A program made the translations under genes and the position numbers. Below are positions 55,260 through 64,000 of a DNA stretch of 64,000 nt, in pieces; positions within the stretch are counted from its first letter, which is position 1, and every line of letters begins with the position of its first letter. Under the pieces are notes generated by a model. That model had not been told where the DNA came from. It saw nothing but the letters and a program-made list of their open reading frames with translations, and did no database searches. This stretch comes from Phanerochaete sordida. Lineage: Eukaryota; Basidiomycota; Agaricomycetes; Polyporales; Phanerochaetaceae. The stretch covers positions 248,001 to 312,000 of the forward strand of contig BPQB01000023.1 of the NCBI GenBank assembly GCA_019973155.2. The letters are read 5' to 3'.

Positions 55260-55300
55260 GGATATTCCTATTTTAAAATACGGATTCACTTCCCACAGTG
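55260..55300 (-). repeat. Right terminal inverted repeat of Y
   Basis: Ends ACTTCCCACAGTG, the exact reverse complement of the first 13 bases of Y. GCATT follows at 55301-55305. Confidence 0.8.
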
Positions 55301-55683
55301 GCATTGGGTGCGGAAGGTCGGCGTCGCGGCCCATTTATTGCATGACGCCATGTCCCAAACGGCGACTTTAGGGCGGGCTTGGTTTACCTTCAGATCACCT
55401 CGAAGGAGGCAGACCGCTATGGCACTCAGTGGGGTGCTGTCAGTGACGGGAACGAGAAGTCGCTTGCCGTGACGGTCACGGCTTCAGCAAATCGAGGGTG
55501 ACTAGACGCGCTGGGGACGGAGGGAGCAAGGGCATAGCCGAGCGTACAAGGGCATACCTGTCAGGCTTGGCCTTCCACGACCTGGGAAGACGATCCCTGG
55601 CAGGGATGCACTTGCCTGGCCATACCAGACATTCCCTGTCAGGGACGCACTGGTATGTCTCCCCGGGGCATACAAGCGCTTCA

Positions 55684-55697
55684 TTTTTTTGCTGATG
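55684..55697 (-). repeat. Right terminal inverted repeat of X
   Basis: TTTTTTTGCTGATG, exact reverse complement of the left end at 19696-19709. Followed by the duplicated GC. Confidence 0.75.
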
Positions 55698-56363
55698 GCT
55701 GAGCGCCATCGACGAGCTGCAGAAAGCCGGGCAGTTGTGCGTATGCTCTATTCTTCTGCTCATCCGAGAAGCTCATTTGCATCTAGCGAGGAATGGGGCG
55801 TCTGCAACTTCTCCGTGCCCGAGCTGGAGTCTATCCTCACCATCTGCACCGCACGCGGGTACGCCAAGCCAAGCGTCTTTCAAGGCCCCTACAACCTGCT
55901 CGACCGCGCCTTCGAGCGCACGCTTATCCCACTCCTGCGCGCGCACGGCATGCGGCTCGCCGCGCACTCGCCTCTCGCGGGCGGGTTCCTCACGGGCAAG
56001 ATGCTGCCTGGCGCCACGGCCGCCGCGCCCGCTCCCGTCCTCAGCCACTTCGACCCGGCGTGGGCACTCTCGTCGTACTACACGAAACGCTACGTGCCCA
56101 TGGCGCCCGCGCTCGCCGAGCTCCAGGCCTTTGTCGGCGCGCGCGGCCTCACGCTGCGCGAGGTCGCGTACCGCTGGCTCCAGCACCACAGCGCGATGGG
56201 CCCCGGCGATCATGGGCTTGTCGTCGGTGTGCGCAGCCGGGAGCAGCTCGAGAGCACGGTCGCGGAGTGCGAGAAGGGGCCGCTGCCCGAGGACGTTGTG
56301 GGAGCGTGCGAGGAGCTGTGGGAGAAGGTGCGGGGGATAGCGAAGGAGGGCTGGGAGCCTTGA
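55698..56363 (+). pseudogene. Aldo/keto reductase (AKR7-like), 3' part
   Basis: Continues the gene broken at 19695. Bases 55699 on read LSAIDELQKAGQ; a 49-nt intron (about 55739-55787) joins to FEEWGVCNFSVPELESI. Then come FQGPYNLLDRAFERTLIPLL, MRLAAHSPLAGGFLTGKML, and the cofactor-site end GLVVGVRSREQLESTV, closing KEGWEP at 56363. All segments are typical of the C-terminal half of the family, including the SPLAGGFLTGK loop and the NADPH phosphate-binding R. The text after the break is intact, so the insertions are probably recent. Without a promoter it is unlikely to be expressed as enzyme. Confidence 0.88.
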
Positions 56364-56531
56364 CTGGGAGTAGATGGCAGGGCATGGGAACCTATCGCGC
56401 GCATGTCGAGATTTTGTAGCTTCTTCGATATCCCAAGACATTCAGCCGTGTCATTAGCTTGGAGTCCGCAAGACGAGTGTACGTGTAAAAATATAGTATT
56501 CAGGACTTTGAGACAATTGGAAGCACACGTG

Positions 56532-57586
56532 CTACGCATGACTCTCTCCGGTAGGCCGCTGCCTTTCCGCCTCGCGTTCCTGCTCACGCCACATGTCGAG
56601 TTTCTTCTTAATGTCCTTTGGATGACCGATGGTCTGGAAGCGCTCGCCGTACTTCGCGTAGTACTTGTCGAGGGCTTCTTTCGCCTTCTGCTTCACCTTG
56701 TCCTCTACACAGTCCTTCAAGAGACCCATTCCACGTAGATACTCTGCTGCGAGGAGGTCGGGAGTGGGGTATGAAAATATCCCGAAGCCCATCCCCAGGA
56801 GGGTAACAGCAACTGCAGATGGATGAGCGGCGGGGCGCGGGTGTATACGGGCTGCACTTGCCAGGTGTCCACAGCTCGAGCTCGTTGATCACATCGCACA
56901 TCTCGAAGCACCCAAACTTGACCTCTGACTGCTCGTATCCCCACACGTTGATATCGTCTTTAGCGCTGCACGTGTGCGCGGTGGCCTGGTCGAAGTCAAT
57001 GATGCGTACTTCGCCACGCTCGGAGACGAGGATGTGATCATCGTCAAAGTTATTGTGCTTGAGTCCAGCAAAATGGATGTCCAACATGCCATACGCGATG
57101 TCCTCTCTGTCGGGGAAGCTCATCAGTTATATGGAGCCCCAGATGAAATGTTACAAACTTGATCTCCAATGATCTCTCCCAGCATGAAACGGAATGATCT
57201 GCTTGACAGTGCTCGAGGATGAGACATGCGACCGTCCGCTCCTTGCCGTATTCGTCTATGCGAGTGCCTTTGTACAAACCGTAGAAGCGGGGCACAACGA
57301 TACCTTGTAGCTCGCGAAGGTTGTGCTGATAGTGATTGGCCTCGCGTTCCAGCCCAAAGATGTCCTTTTCTCTGTACTTGCAGACTACCTCTTGGACGTA
57401 CTCATTACCTTCGTCAGCTTTGACCTCTCCCCGGAAAACTTCAGATTGATAGGACGGAAAGTAATGCGTGGCGACAAAAGAGTGCGGTCCTTCAAAATAT
57501 ACTCGGCCGACCACGGTCAGAGGTTTTGGTATGCTGGCGGAACCACGTTTGCTGACGGGAGAGAAGTCGAGGGATAGAGTTGCCAT
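56532..57586 (-). CDS. Kinase-fold protein K1, catalytic Asp missing
   Basis: First of four paralogues. Start 57586 gives ATLSLDFSPVSKRGSASIPK, then VVCKYREKDIFGLEREANHY (beta-3 Lys and alpha-C Glu pattern), VPRFYGLYKG and ACLILEHCQ (hinge). Then come LKHNNFDDDHILV (catalytic loop), VRIIDFDQATAH (metal-binding Asp) and a helical C-lobe. Three or more exons; end 56532. The catalytic loop reads H-N-N where active fungal relatives of the aminoglycoside-phosphotransferase-like kinases have H-x-D, so it may be a pseudokinase. K1 and K2 are tandem duplicates, and their upstream flanks (RKLN..L..H-V coding remnant) are duplicated too. Confidence 0.75.
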
Positions 57587-57599
57587 GAGGTTATGAGGA

Positions 57600-57913
57600 A
57601 GAGTTTAGAGGCAATGTGGAGGTTCGTGGGTGGGTTTATGAAGTACGCCACCGAAGGCACCATGTGGTCCAGGTTCACGTTCAACTTGCGCTCGCGCGTC
57701 TACTCGAACCGCTCCCGAGGCTTAACATCATATCGCTCTGTCTCCCTCACCTCGCGAAGGATGTCCTCGTCGTACCGCAGATGTTGCTCTTTCAAACGCT
57801 CGGACTCAACGAAATCGAAGCATGGCAGCTGATCACATGAAATTAGCGATTTAATGCTCATCATGGACAGCGCAACTCACCGAGTGTCCAGGCACGAAAT
57901 ACTTGATCACGCC
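57600..57913 (-). pseudogene. Coding remnant upstream of K1
   Basis: Two exon pieces joined across a 52-nt intron read VIKYFVPGHSLPCFDFVESE, RLKEQHLRYDEDILREVRET and DVKPRERFE, then an in-frame TAG (57700-57702). Readable protein (TRERKLNVNLDHMVP) follows. A similar downstream piece (RKLNLNHVFLSVAHL) is found before K2 near 59250-59345. It is the 3' end of an unrecognised gene copied along with K1/K2. Confidence 0.45.
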
Positions 57914-58179
57914 TTACGTTCTTCGACAGAGCTGTAGGCTAAGGTTAACGAGATGATAACGGAAGCGTAGGAGCCTTCAGCTTGACTGAGTGAAGAGGGT
58001 AGCGCATGCGAACGCTTCCGATGCACGCGTCTCCTGACTCTGGCTCCTTCGATGTCTCGAGAAACTGCGTAGTGGCGTCGGGGCAGCATCCTCAATATGT
58101 GCAAAATACGGGTGTGCGTGTAGGTACATCGATTCTATAGCATTTATGACTTGGAATCGATAGGAAGCGAGTGCACATG

Positions 58180-59248
58180 CTACGCACTGCTCTCTCCAGC
58201 AACTTGAAGCCGCTGTCGTTCCTTCTCGAAACGCTGCTGACGCCGCTCGTCGACTTTCTTCTTGATGTCCACTGGGTGGCCGATGTTCTTGAAGCGGTCG
58301 GCGTACTTCGCGTAGTACTCGTCTAGGACCTCCTTCGCCTCCTGCCGCAACCTTTCCTCGAAGGCAGGGTCCCTCTGGGTGCCCATTCTGCTCACATATC
58401 TTTCTACGAGGAGATCGGGCGTGGGATACGAGAATACCCAGAATTCGGTTCCCTGTAACGGAACGAACACTGCGCAGACAGATGAGCGGCGTAGCACGGG
58501 CGTATGCGGGCTGCACTTACCGGGCGTCCACAGCTCGAGCAGCTTGATCACCTCGCACATTTCTATGCACCCAAACTTGACCTCGGACTGCTCGGATCCC
58601 CACACGTTGATGTCGTCTTTAGCGTTGCACGTGTGCGCGGTGGCCTGGTCGAAGTCAATGATGCGTACTTCGCCACGCTCGGAGACGAGGATATGATCAT
58701 CGTCAAAGTTATTGTGGTTGAGTCCAGCAAAATGGAGCTCTAGCATGCTGTACGCGACATCCTCTCTACAAGTGCAGCTGGTCAGTGACATGGCGCCGCA
58801 GATGATGGAATGTTACGGACTTGGTCTCCAGCGGTCTCTTCCAGTAAGGTACGGACCGATCTGCAGGGAAGTACTCGAGAATAAGGCAGACGACCGTCCG
58901 CTCCTCGTCGTCGTCGTCGACCCGAGACCCTTTGTAGAGACCGTGGAAGTGAGGGACTACGACGCCTTGCAGCTCGCGAAGGTTGTTCTGATAAAAATTC
59001 GCCTCACGCTCTAGCTCGAAGACGTCTTCTTCTCTGTACTTGCAAACCACCTCTTCAGGCTGTGCGTCGGGTTTGTCTGCGCGAATTTCGCCTCGAAAGA
59101 CCGCCGATCGATGTGAGTAATAGTACCGTGAAGCGACGAACGAGTGCGGTCCTTCAAAAGACACCTGGCCGATGGCGGTGAGAGGCTTTGGTACCTTCGC
59201 AGAACCGGTTCTGCTAACAGGAGAGAAGTCGAGGGATAGAGTCGCCAT
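58180..59248 (-). CDS. Kinase-fold protein K2, catalytic Asp missing
   Basis: Near-duplicate of K1. Start 59248, ATLSLDFSPVSRTGSAKVPK, then VVCKYREEDVFELEREANFY, VPHFHGLYKGSRVDD and VCLILEYFPADR. The exon with LNHNNFDDDHILVSERGE and IIDFDQATAHTCNAKDD is almost identical to that of K1. The C-terminus differs more: EVLDEYYAKYADRFKNIGHP and a Gln/Arg tail ending VAGESSA at 58180. The catalytic loop again is H-N-N. Confidence 0.76.
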
Positions 59249-59676
59249 AAGATTATAAGGAAGGTTTTAGAGTCGACGTGGAGGCTCGGTGAGGTTATGA
59301 GGTGCGCCACAGAGAGGAATACGTGGTTCAGGTTCAACTTGCGCAGTGAGCAAAAGCTGCGAAGAAGGCGCCGGAGCTTGTGTGAGATAGAAAGGACAGG
59401 GTAGTGCAGGGTGCGGGAGTGCGTCTTGAAGCGCGTTGCCGAAGCGTGTGTTCGGATCTTCTCCCAATATCCCAGTGAATTCAGCAGTGTCAGCTTTACT
59501 TACCGGTACGGCGTTCGCAAGACGCGCACGCGCCGAGAATATATCGAGTTCAACCGCAACAAACCGTCTATTACTTAGGGATGCCTCAAGAAAGTGGAAG
59601 TCGAATTATCGGTGATTATATGCGTACCATGCTGCGAGTAAGATAATGAACACGCCCCTGCGTGCAGCTCCGAACG

Positions 59677-60969
59677 TCAAATGCGCTGCCGTCGACGCGC
59701 AACCATGCACGCTGCCACCGCGGCGAGCGCGGCCGCTGCGACAACCAACATGCCTTCCTCTTCCTCCTCGCTGTCCCACTCCTCGTCGTCCGAGTAGTCG
59801 TCCTCCTCGTCCCCACGGTCTTGATCCTCGGCGTGTGGGTTGTTGTTGTTGACAACCGCCGTTGGTGCTGGCAGCGGGGGTTGTTGTCTGCGGACAATTG
59901 GGTCGTCTCTGCGACTCCAAGTCAGATGATGTCCATCTACGCGTACGCCGTGAAGGAGGTGCGTACCCATCTGGGTATCCCTCGTATGCGACCTTGTCAC
60001 GGGCAGCCTTCGGGAAGTCTGCGTCGACCATACCCTGGGGAATCTCTTTACGCGCGACGGCGGACCTGCCGAGGCAGTGCAGCTTTTCGAAAGACGGGCT
60101 TGTGAGGAGCGCCCGAAGCTCGTTCGGTGTGTACTTCGTGACCTGGAAGAGGATCGCTTCATCGAGCCAGAGCTCGCGCACAGTGGTGGAGAGCCGCAGC
60201 GCGGTGAAGATTTCGGTGCCGACAGCGCGGCAGGACCCGTAGTGCACTTCTCGCTGCGACGCACCTTCAACACCGGAGGAAAAGAGCGGGGGCAGCCGTC
60301 ACTCACCAGCCTTGGCCATTCCGCAATCCGCTCGTGGACGAGTGTCCTCAGCGTCCGCATCTTCTTGTTCTCCCAGGAATCCCGGCTTTCGACGTGGAGG
60401 CGCACGGGGCTGAGGAGCGCAAGCGCTCTCTGGAGCCCGACGATGCTCTCGTTACTCTTGACGTTTATGTCGGCGTATAGGGTCTCCACATTCGGGCACG
60501 CGCTCGCAATCGCGCCCATGTGCCGGCCGTACCCGCCAAAGACCTTGAGATGGCGGACCGCACGCCCGAGAGCAGGCATCGTGTCGAGGACGGCAGCGAC
60601 GGTACTGGCGTGTGCTGGCGTGCGGATTGCAAGTGAGGTGTAGAGCAATGGCAGACCGATGCGCAGCCATTTCTTGCTGACCAGAAGGAGGTGCTGGCAG
60701 GTGCCGCGCTCGCGCCGACCGAAAACAGTCGCGTTGGAGAACGAGTCCCAGCGGGTGCGGGCGCCGCAGAAGTCGTCGGGCGTGAGGTGGAAAGCGTAGG
60801 ACAGGATCTCGCGAACGAGCTCCTCCGGGAGGTTGTGGATCGTCGTGCGCGGCTTCCGGGTTTTCGAGCGCATCGGAGGTGGTGGTCGCTGGACAAGTTG
60901 CAGCTCGGCGGGAATGACGGAAGGCTCCGCTAAGCGGCGGGTCACGCCCGTCGTAACGTCTTGCGTCAC
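59677..60969 (-). CDS. F-box protein with C-terminal membrane segment
   Basis: TTIHNLPEELVREILSYAFH gives the F-box, then QHLLLVSKKWLRIGLPLLYT and Leu-rich blocks (AVRHLKVFGGYGR, VETLYADINV). A 75-nt intron (about 60316-60250) leads to REVHYGSCRAVGTEIFTALR; a second intron (about 59975-59907) leads to DDPIVRRQQPPLPAPTAVVN. The last exon has an acidic tract (EDDYSDDEEWDSEEEEE) and ends with the hydrophobic run GMLVVAAAALAAVAACMV before ARRRQRI. Such a tail-anchor-like end is unusual for an F-box protein and would put the substrate receptor on a membrane. Starts at 60969 or, next to the F-box, at about 60873. Confidence 0.72.
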   Translation of the reverse strand: MTQDVTTGVTRRLAEPSVIPAELQLVQRPPPPMRSKTRKPRTTIHNLPEELVREILSYAFHLTPDDFCGARTRWDSFSNATVFGRRERGTCQHLLLVSKKWLRIGLPLLYTSLAIRTPAHASTVAAVLDTMPALGRAVRHLKVFGGYGRHMGAIASACPNVETLYADINVKSNESIVGLQRALALLSPVRLHVESRDSWENKKMRTLRTLVHERIAEWPRLVSDGCPRSFPPVLKVRRSEKCTTGPAALSAPKSSPRCGSPPLCASSGSMKRSSSRSRSTHRTSFGRSSQARLSKSCTASAGPPSRVKRFPRVWSTQTSRRLPVTRSHTRDTQMGTHLLHGVRVDGHHLTWSRRDDPIVRRQQPPLPAPTAVVNNNNPHAEDQDRGDEEDDYSDDEEWDSEEEEEGMLVVAAAALAAVAACMVARRRQRI

Positions 60970-61196
60970 GTGAGCGCGTCACGGCGCGTCGCGCGCACTA
61001 ATAATTGCTGGCTGACCCACGCACTCTCCGGTGAACACTTGCGTGGAAAGAAATTGCATTAATATTGCGAATCTCAGACTGGACTCATACATCTGAGACG
61101 ACAGGGAGTTTTCCGATAAGTTTTATAGCTTCTTGCTGGCCCGGGAGCGAGGTACTTAGGGGCCGCACTACTTAGGTTGCGGACACTGCAGCCACC

Positions 61197-62263
61197 CTAA
61201 GAGCTGCCGGAAGGACTTGCCGGAGTTTCAGACCCATCCCGTAGCGCGCGCTGCTCGCGTTCGTTCTTGAGCTTTCTGGGATCTCCGATTTTCGGAAAGC
61301 GTTCTTCGTACCGCGCGTAGTAGCGTTCGAGGGCCCACTTGGCGCTCTCCTTTACATCCTCCGCTGCCGCAGGGTCGTTCGAGCAGCAGAATCTGTCAAA
61401 GAACCATTGTCCCAGGGCTTCGGCGTCTGGATAGGCAAATATATCTGCGTACGTCGCCATGAACGGAACGAAACCTGCCAGGTCCGCACAATCAGCAAGA
61501 CGTCGTGGGCATAGTACTGCCGTGTGGCGCACGTGGTGTCCACAGCCCGAGCTGCTGGTAGACGTTGTACATCTCGTCGCAGCCATAGTTGCGCCGTGAG
61601 GTCTCCCACGCCCAGACGTTGATCACCGGGTCGGCGTCGCAGTCATGCTCGCACGCATGGGCGAAGTCGACGATGCGCACCTCGCCGTCCGCAGATACGA
61701 GGACGTGCTCGTCACGGAAGGCGCAGTGCATGATCCCTGAAAAGTGGATTTTGAGCATCGCGACCGCGATTTCTCCCCTGTGGCCAATGGATGTCAGAAG
61801 AGTTTGAGTGGAGTCTGTGAACGTACCTGGTTTTGATCGGCCCCTTCCACAAATCCCATTTGCGGTCTTGTTCGAAATACTCGAGGAAAATGCATGCTAC
61901 GTCTATCTTCTTCCCGTCCCTTTCGTAATGAGCTCCCGTAAACAGACCATGGAAGCGGGGCACGGCGACGCCCTGGAGCTCCTCCAACTGCTCCTGATAG
62001 ATCCTAGCTTCATGTTCGATGGTCGATATGTCGCCACCTCTGTATTTGCAGACCACCTCCCGCTCGACCGAGGGATCTTGAGAGGAGCGTATCACGCCTC
62101 TGAGGACAGTGGCCCGTTGTGACGACAGGATCTTCGTGCCGACGAACTCCAGAGGTCCTTGCCAGTGAAAGGGCGCGGAGCCAACAGCGTTGAGGGGCTG
62201 AATGCCGAAGGGGAGAGCCATGCAGATACGGACGAGATCGAAGGTGAGCGTTGCGGAAGACAT
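61197..62263 (-). CDS. Kinase-fold protein K3, degenerate catalytic loop
   Basis: Start 62263, SSATLTFDLVRICMALPFGI, then REVVCKYRGGDISTIEHEAR (Lys and Glu of the N-lobe), VPRFHGLFTGAHYERDGKKI and ACIFLEYFEQDRKWDLWKG. An intron leads to GEIAVAMLKIHFSGIMHCAF, RDEHVLVSADGEVRIVDFAH and WAWETSRRNYGCDEMYNVYQ, then a last exon ending ASPSGSS at 61197. The catalytic loop is H-C-A-F-R-D, with Ala in place of the catalytic Asp; the metal-binding DF is kept. Pairs with K4. Confidence 0.75.
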
Positions 62264-62477
62264 TGCACAGCGGATGTTGTTGTTTGGAGTAAGCGGTAGA
62301 GATGATAAACGCGCCACAACGACTCGTCGAGTGTGAGTTCAACAATCACGCCAAATACGGAGTACAAGGGCAAGGCCGGAAAGCGATTATGTTCATGGCC
62401 ACGCAACGCCGATGATAGTGCATATAGTGACAAGTACGAGGACGCATATTTCCACAGACAAGACCGCCCCGGGCTGC

Positions 62478-63543
62478 TTAAGAGCTGCCTGAAGGACCTG
62501 CTTCATTCTCGGCCTCCTCCTGTGGCGTGCGCTGATTAGGCTCGTACTCCTGCTTCATAGCCCTAGGATCTCCGATGCGCGAGAAGCGATGTTCATACTG
62601 CGCGTAGTAGTGTTCAAGAGCGTCCTTGGCCCTCTGCGTGACCTCCTCCACGACGTCCGGCGCCCGAGAGTAGGAGAGCTTCTCGAGGTACCACTTGGCC
62701 AGATCCTCGTAGCACGGAAAGCTGAATATGTGCACGTACGTCCCCATGAACGGGAAGAACCCTACGCGATCCCGTGGTCAGACTCCGGCCGCGAGTATAT
62801 CGGCGCGCTACGTACGACACGTCCACAGCCCGAGCTGCTGCATGACGTCGTACATCTCGTCGCAACCGTAGTCGTACCGCGAGGGCTCCCACGCCCAGAC
62901 GTCGATCTCCGGGCTGGCGTCGCAGTCGTGCGCGCACGCACGGGCGAAATCGACGATACGCACCTGGCCGTCGGCGGAGACGAGGACATGATTGTCTCGG
63001 AAGGCGCAGTGCCTGAGCCCCGAAAAGTGGATTTTGAGCATCGCGACCGCGATTTCTCCCCTGTGGCCAATGTATGTCAGAAGAGATTGGGTGGAGTCTG
63101 GGAACATACCTGGTCCTGATTGGCCCCTTCCATAAATCCCATTTGCGGTCTTCTGCGAAGTATTCGAGGATAATACACGCAGCGTCCAGTTTCCTACCTT
63201 TCCAGTCATAACAAGTTCCTTTGAAGAGCCCGTAGAAGCGGGGCACGGCGATGCCCTGGAGCTCGCTCAGCTGGTCCTCGTAAATGCGAGCTTCGTGTTC
63301 TATGCTCGAGATGTCGCCATCGCTGTATTTGCACACCACGTCCAGCTCGACGGAAGGGTCTTGAGAAGAGCGCATCGTGCCCCTGATGACTGTGGCGTGA
63401 TCCGAAGTCATGGTCTCCGTGCCGACGAACTGCTGGGGTCCTCGAAAGGGCGTGGCGCCGACAGCGGTGAGGGGTAGAAGGCCGGCGGGGAGCGCCCCGC
63501 CAATACGGAGGAGATCGAAGGTGAGCGTCGCGGCAGAAGCCAT
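62478..63543 (-). CDS. Kinase-fold protein K4, degenerate catalytic loop
   Basis: Tandem duplicate of K3. Start 63543, ASAATLTFDLLRIGGALPAG, then DVVCKYSDGDISSIEHEARI, VPRFYGLFKGTCYDWKGRK and ACIILEYFAEDRKWDLWKGP. The second exon carries LRHCAFRDNHVLVSADGQ and VRIVDFARACAHDCDASPEI; the last ends EAENEAGPSGSS at 62478. The catalytic Asp is replaced by Ala exactly as in K3. All four K genes lie on one strand, separated only by the F-box gene. Confidence 0.76.
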
Positions 63544-64000
63544 TACAGAGAAGAGAGATGTTGCTGAGACTGTGTTTTCGGGAGGGGATAGACAGCACGC
63601 CACACCCATTCGGCGAGCGCGTAGTTCGAGTCCAAGTTGGCCGCGCTTAAGACGACCACGCGGCGTCGACATCCGTGGCTTTGCCATAGACGGCAAAAGA
63701 GTAGAAGTCTAGGGGCGTGCCGAAGCGTCAGATGAGAGCCAAAGCATCACAACTCAAGCGCGAGGGAACTACGGTTACATGTACCAATTTTGAACTTCTT
63801 ACTTATACGTTCGCCAAATTTGTGGTCTGAGCCATTGTACACCCCTTTCAGTGATGTGCTCTGATACGTCAAGATGAAATGCACAATCAAATTGACGTTC
63901 AATTCTGCAGCGAGGCAACCTGAAGCGACTGCGTACGATAATTTAGCATACTCGCGGAAAAGACGATGATGATACAGCTGAAGTACCGCGGCCGACGGCA
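63544..64000. other. Right edge, upstream of K4
   Basis: 5' flank of K4; no gene recognised. Confidence 0.5.

Larger units (their letters stand above)
20901..55300. mobile_element. Giant element Y, 34.4 kb, TIR-flanked, multi-gene
   Basis: The left end CACTGTGGGAAGT continues ..ATCC.TATTT and ..GGATATCC for about 40 bp. The reverse complement of the right end matches with a few mismatches (55260-55300). A perfect GCATT duplication flanks it. Both subterminal regions carry copies of GGAAAATCCAGT and variants. Inside are about 15 intron-bearing genes: Rep-Pif1-USP helicase, ribonucleotide reductase small subunit, chromodomain protein, Arg/Ser coiled-coil protein, nucleotidyltransferase-like protein, two F-box/LRR-like proteins, six paralogues of one unknown family and others. 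No DDE, RVE, KDZ or reverse transcriptase motif was seen. Gene spacing is compact, and many upstream regions share a TGTTCCGT dyad, as if all were co-regulated. Y may be one element or a composite; the shared control motif and paralogue spread favour one. Confidence 0.75.
19696..55697. mobile_element. Element X, outer insertion with 14-bp inverted ends
   Basis: Left end CATCAGCAAAAAAA (19696-19709); the right end is its exact reverse complement (55684-55697). Both arms carry short palindromic subterminal repeats around CCCTGTCAGGG and pieces like CATACCAGAC. With Y removed X is only about 1.6 kb (left arm 19696-20900, right arm 55306-55697). No transposase recognised in the arms. A short plus-strand stretch at about 55385-55498 (ending SLAVTVTASANRG) reads like real protein, as does a minus-strand stretch near 20770-20870 (AQWYAYIPPPDEP), so X may have held a captured gene that Y later broke. 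Confidence 0.75.

Noticed and set aside
20901..55300. Y as a Maverick/Polinton, Starship or LTR element
   Set aside because: No DNA polymerase B, capsid, tyrosine recombinase, reverse transcriptase or integrase motif was seen, and the duplication is 5 bp, not 6.

Overview
The window is nuclear DNA of a filamentous basidiomycete, most likely an agaricomycete and perhaps a polypore. The grounds are dense short genes broken by introns of about 45-70 nt with GT..AG ends, many F-box proteins, an expanded P-loop GTPase family, and a Helitron-type Rep/Pif1 helicase. No rRNA or CRISPR was seen. No tRNA was recognised, although a tRNA search could not be run.

Host part, left (1-18482): a cytochrome P450 cut by the window edge; a truncated GTPase pseudogene; a large protein with three CCCH zinc fingers and a C-terminal RBR (RING-IBR-RING) ubiquitin ligase module; two F-box genes; a hypothetical gene; and two intact GTPase paralogues. 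Host part, right (55698-64000): the end of an aldo/keto reductase gene, four kinase-fold paralogues on the minus strand (two pairs of tandem duplicates), a coding remnant, and an F-box gene with a C-terminal membrane segment.

The centre is a stack of nested insertions in one aldo/keto reductase (AKR7-like) gene. The host gene runs 18483-18920, then 19660-19695, then 55698-56363; removing the inserts and one copy of each target duplication restores the conserved protein. Insert 1 is a 739-bp MITE (18921-19659, long inverted repeats, 3-bp ACG duplication). Insert 2, 'X' (19696-55697), has 14-bp inverted ends and a 2-bp GC duplication. Inside X sits insert 3, 'Y' (20901-55300, 34,400 bp), with about 40-bp imperfect inverted ends starting CACTGTGGGAAGT and a perfect 5-bp duplication GCATT.

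Y is the candidate new system. It carries about 15 spliced genes and no DDE transposase that I can recognise. Its genes include a 2,341-residue Rep(HUH)-Pif1 helicase with a C-terminal USP-like cysteine protease domain; a complete class I ribonucleotide reductase small subunit; a chromodomain protein; a 681-residue Arg/Ser-rich coiled-coil protein; a nucleotidyltransferase-like protein; two F-box/LRR-like proteins; a Cys-rich protein; and six members of one unrecognised protein family. A dyad whose full form is TGTTCCGTACGGAACA, mostly as half-sites, recurs in the regions upstream of many Y genes and not obviously elsewhere. This suggests shared control. Replication machinery, nucleotide supply, chromatin targeting and ubiquitin-pathway genes together look like a self-contained replicating element. 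Whether Y moves by its Rep/helicase, by a transposase supplied elsewhere, or is itself a composite is not settled by the sequence.

Exon boundaries were read by eye from splice signals and from alignment among paralogues in the window. Coordinates of spliced genes are the first and last supported codon.
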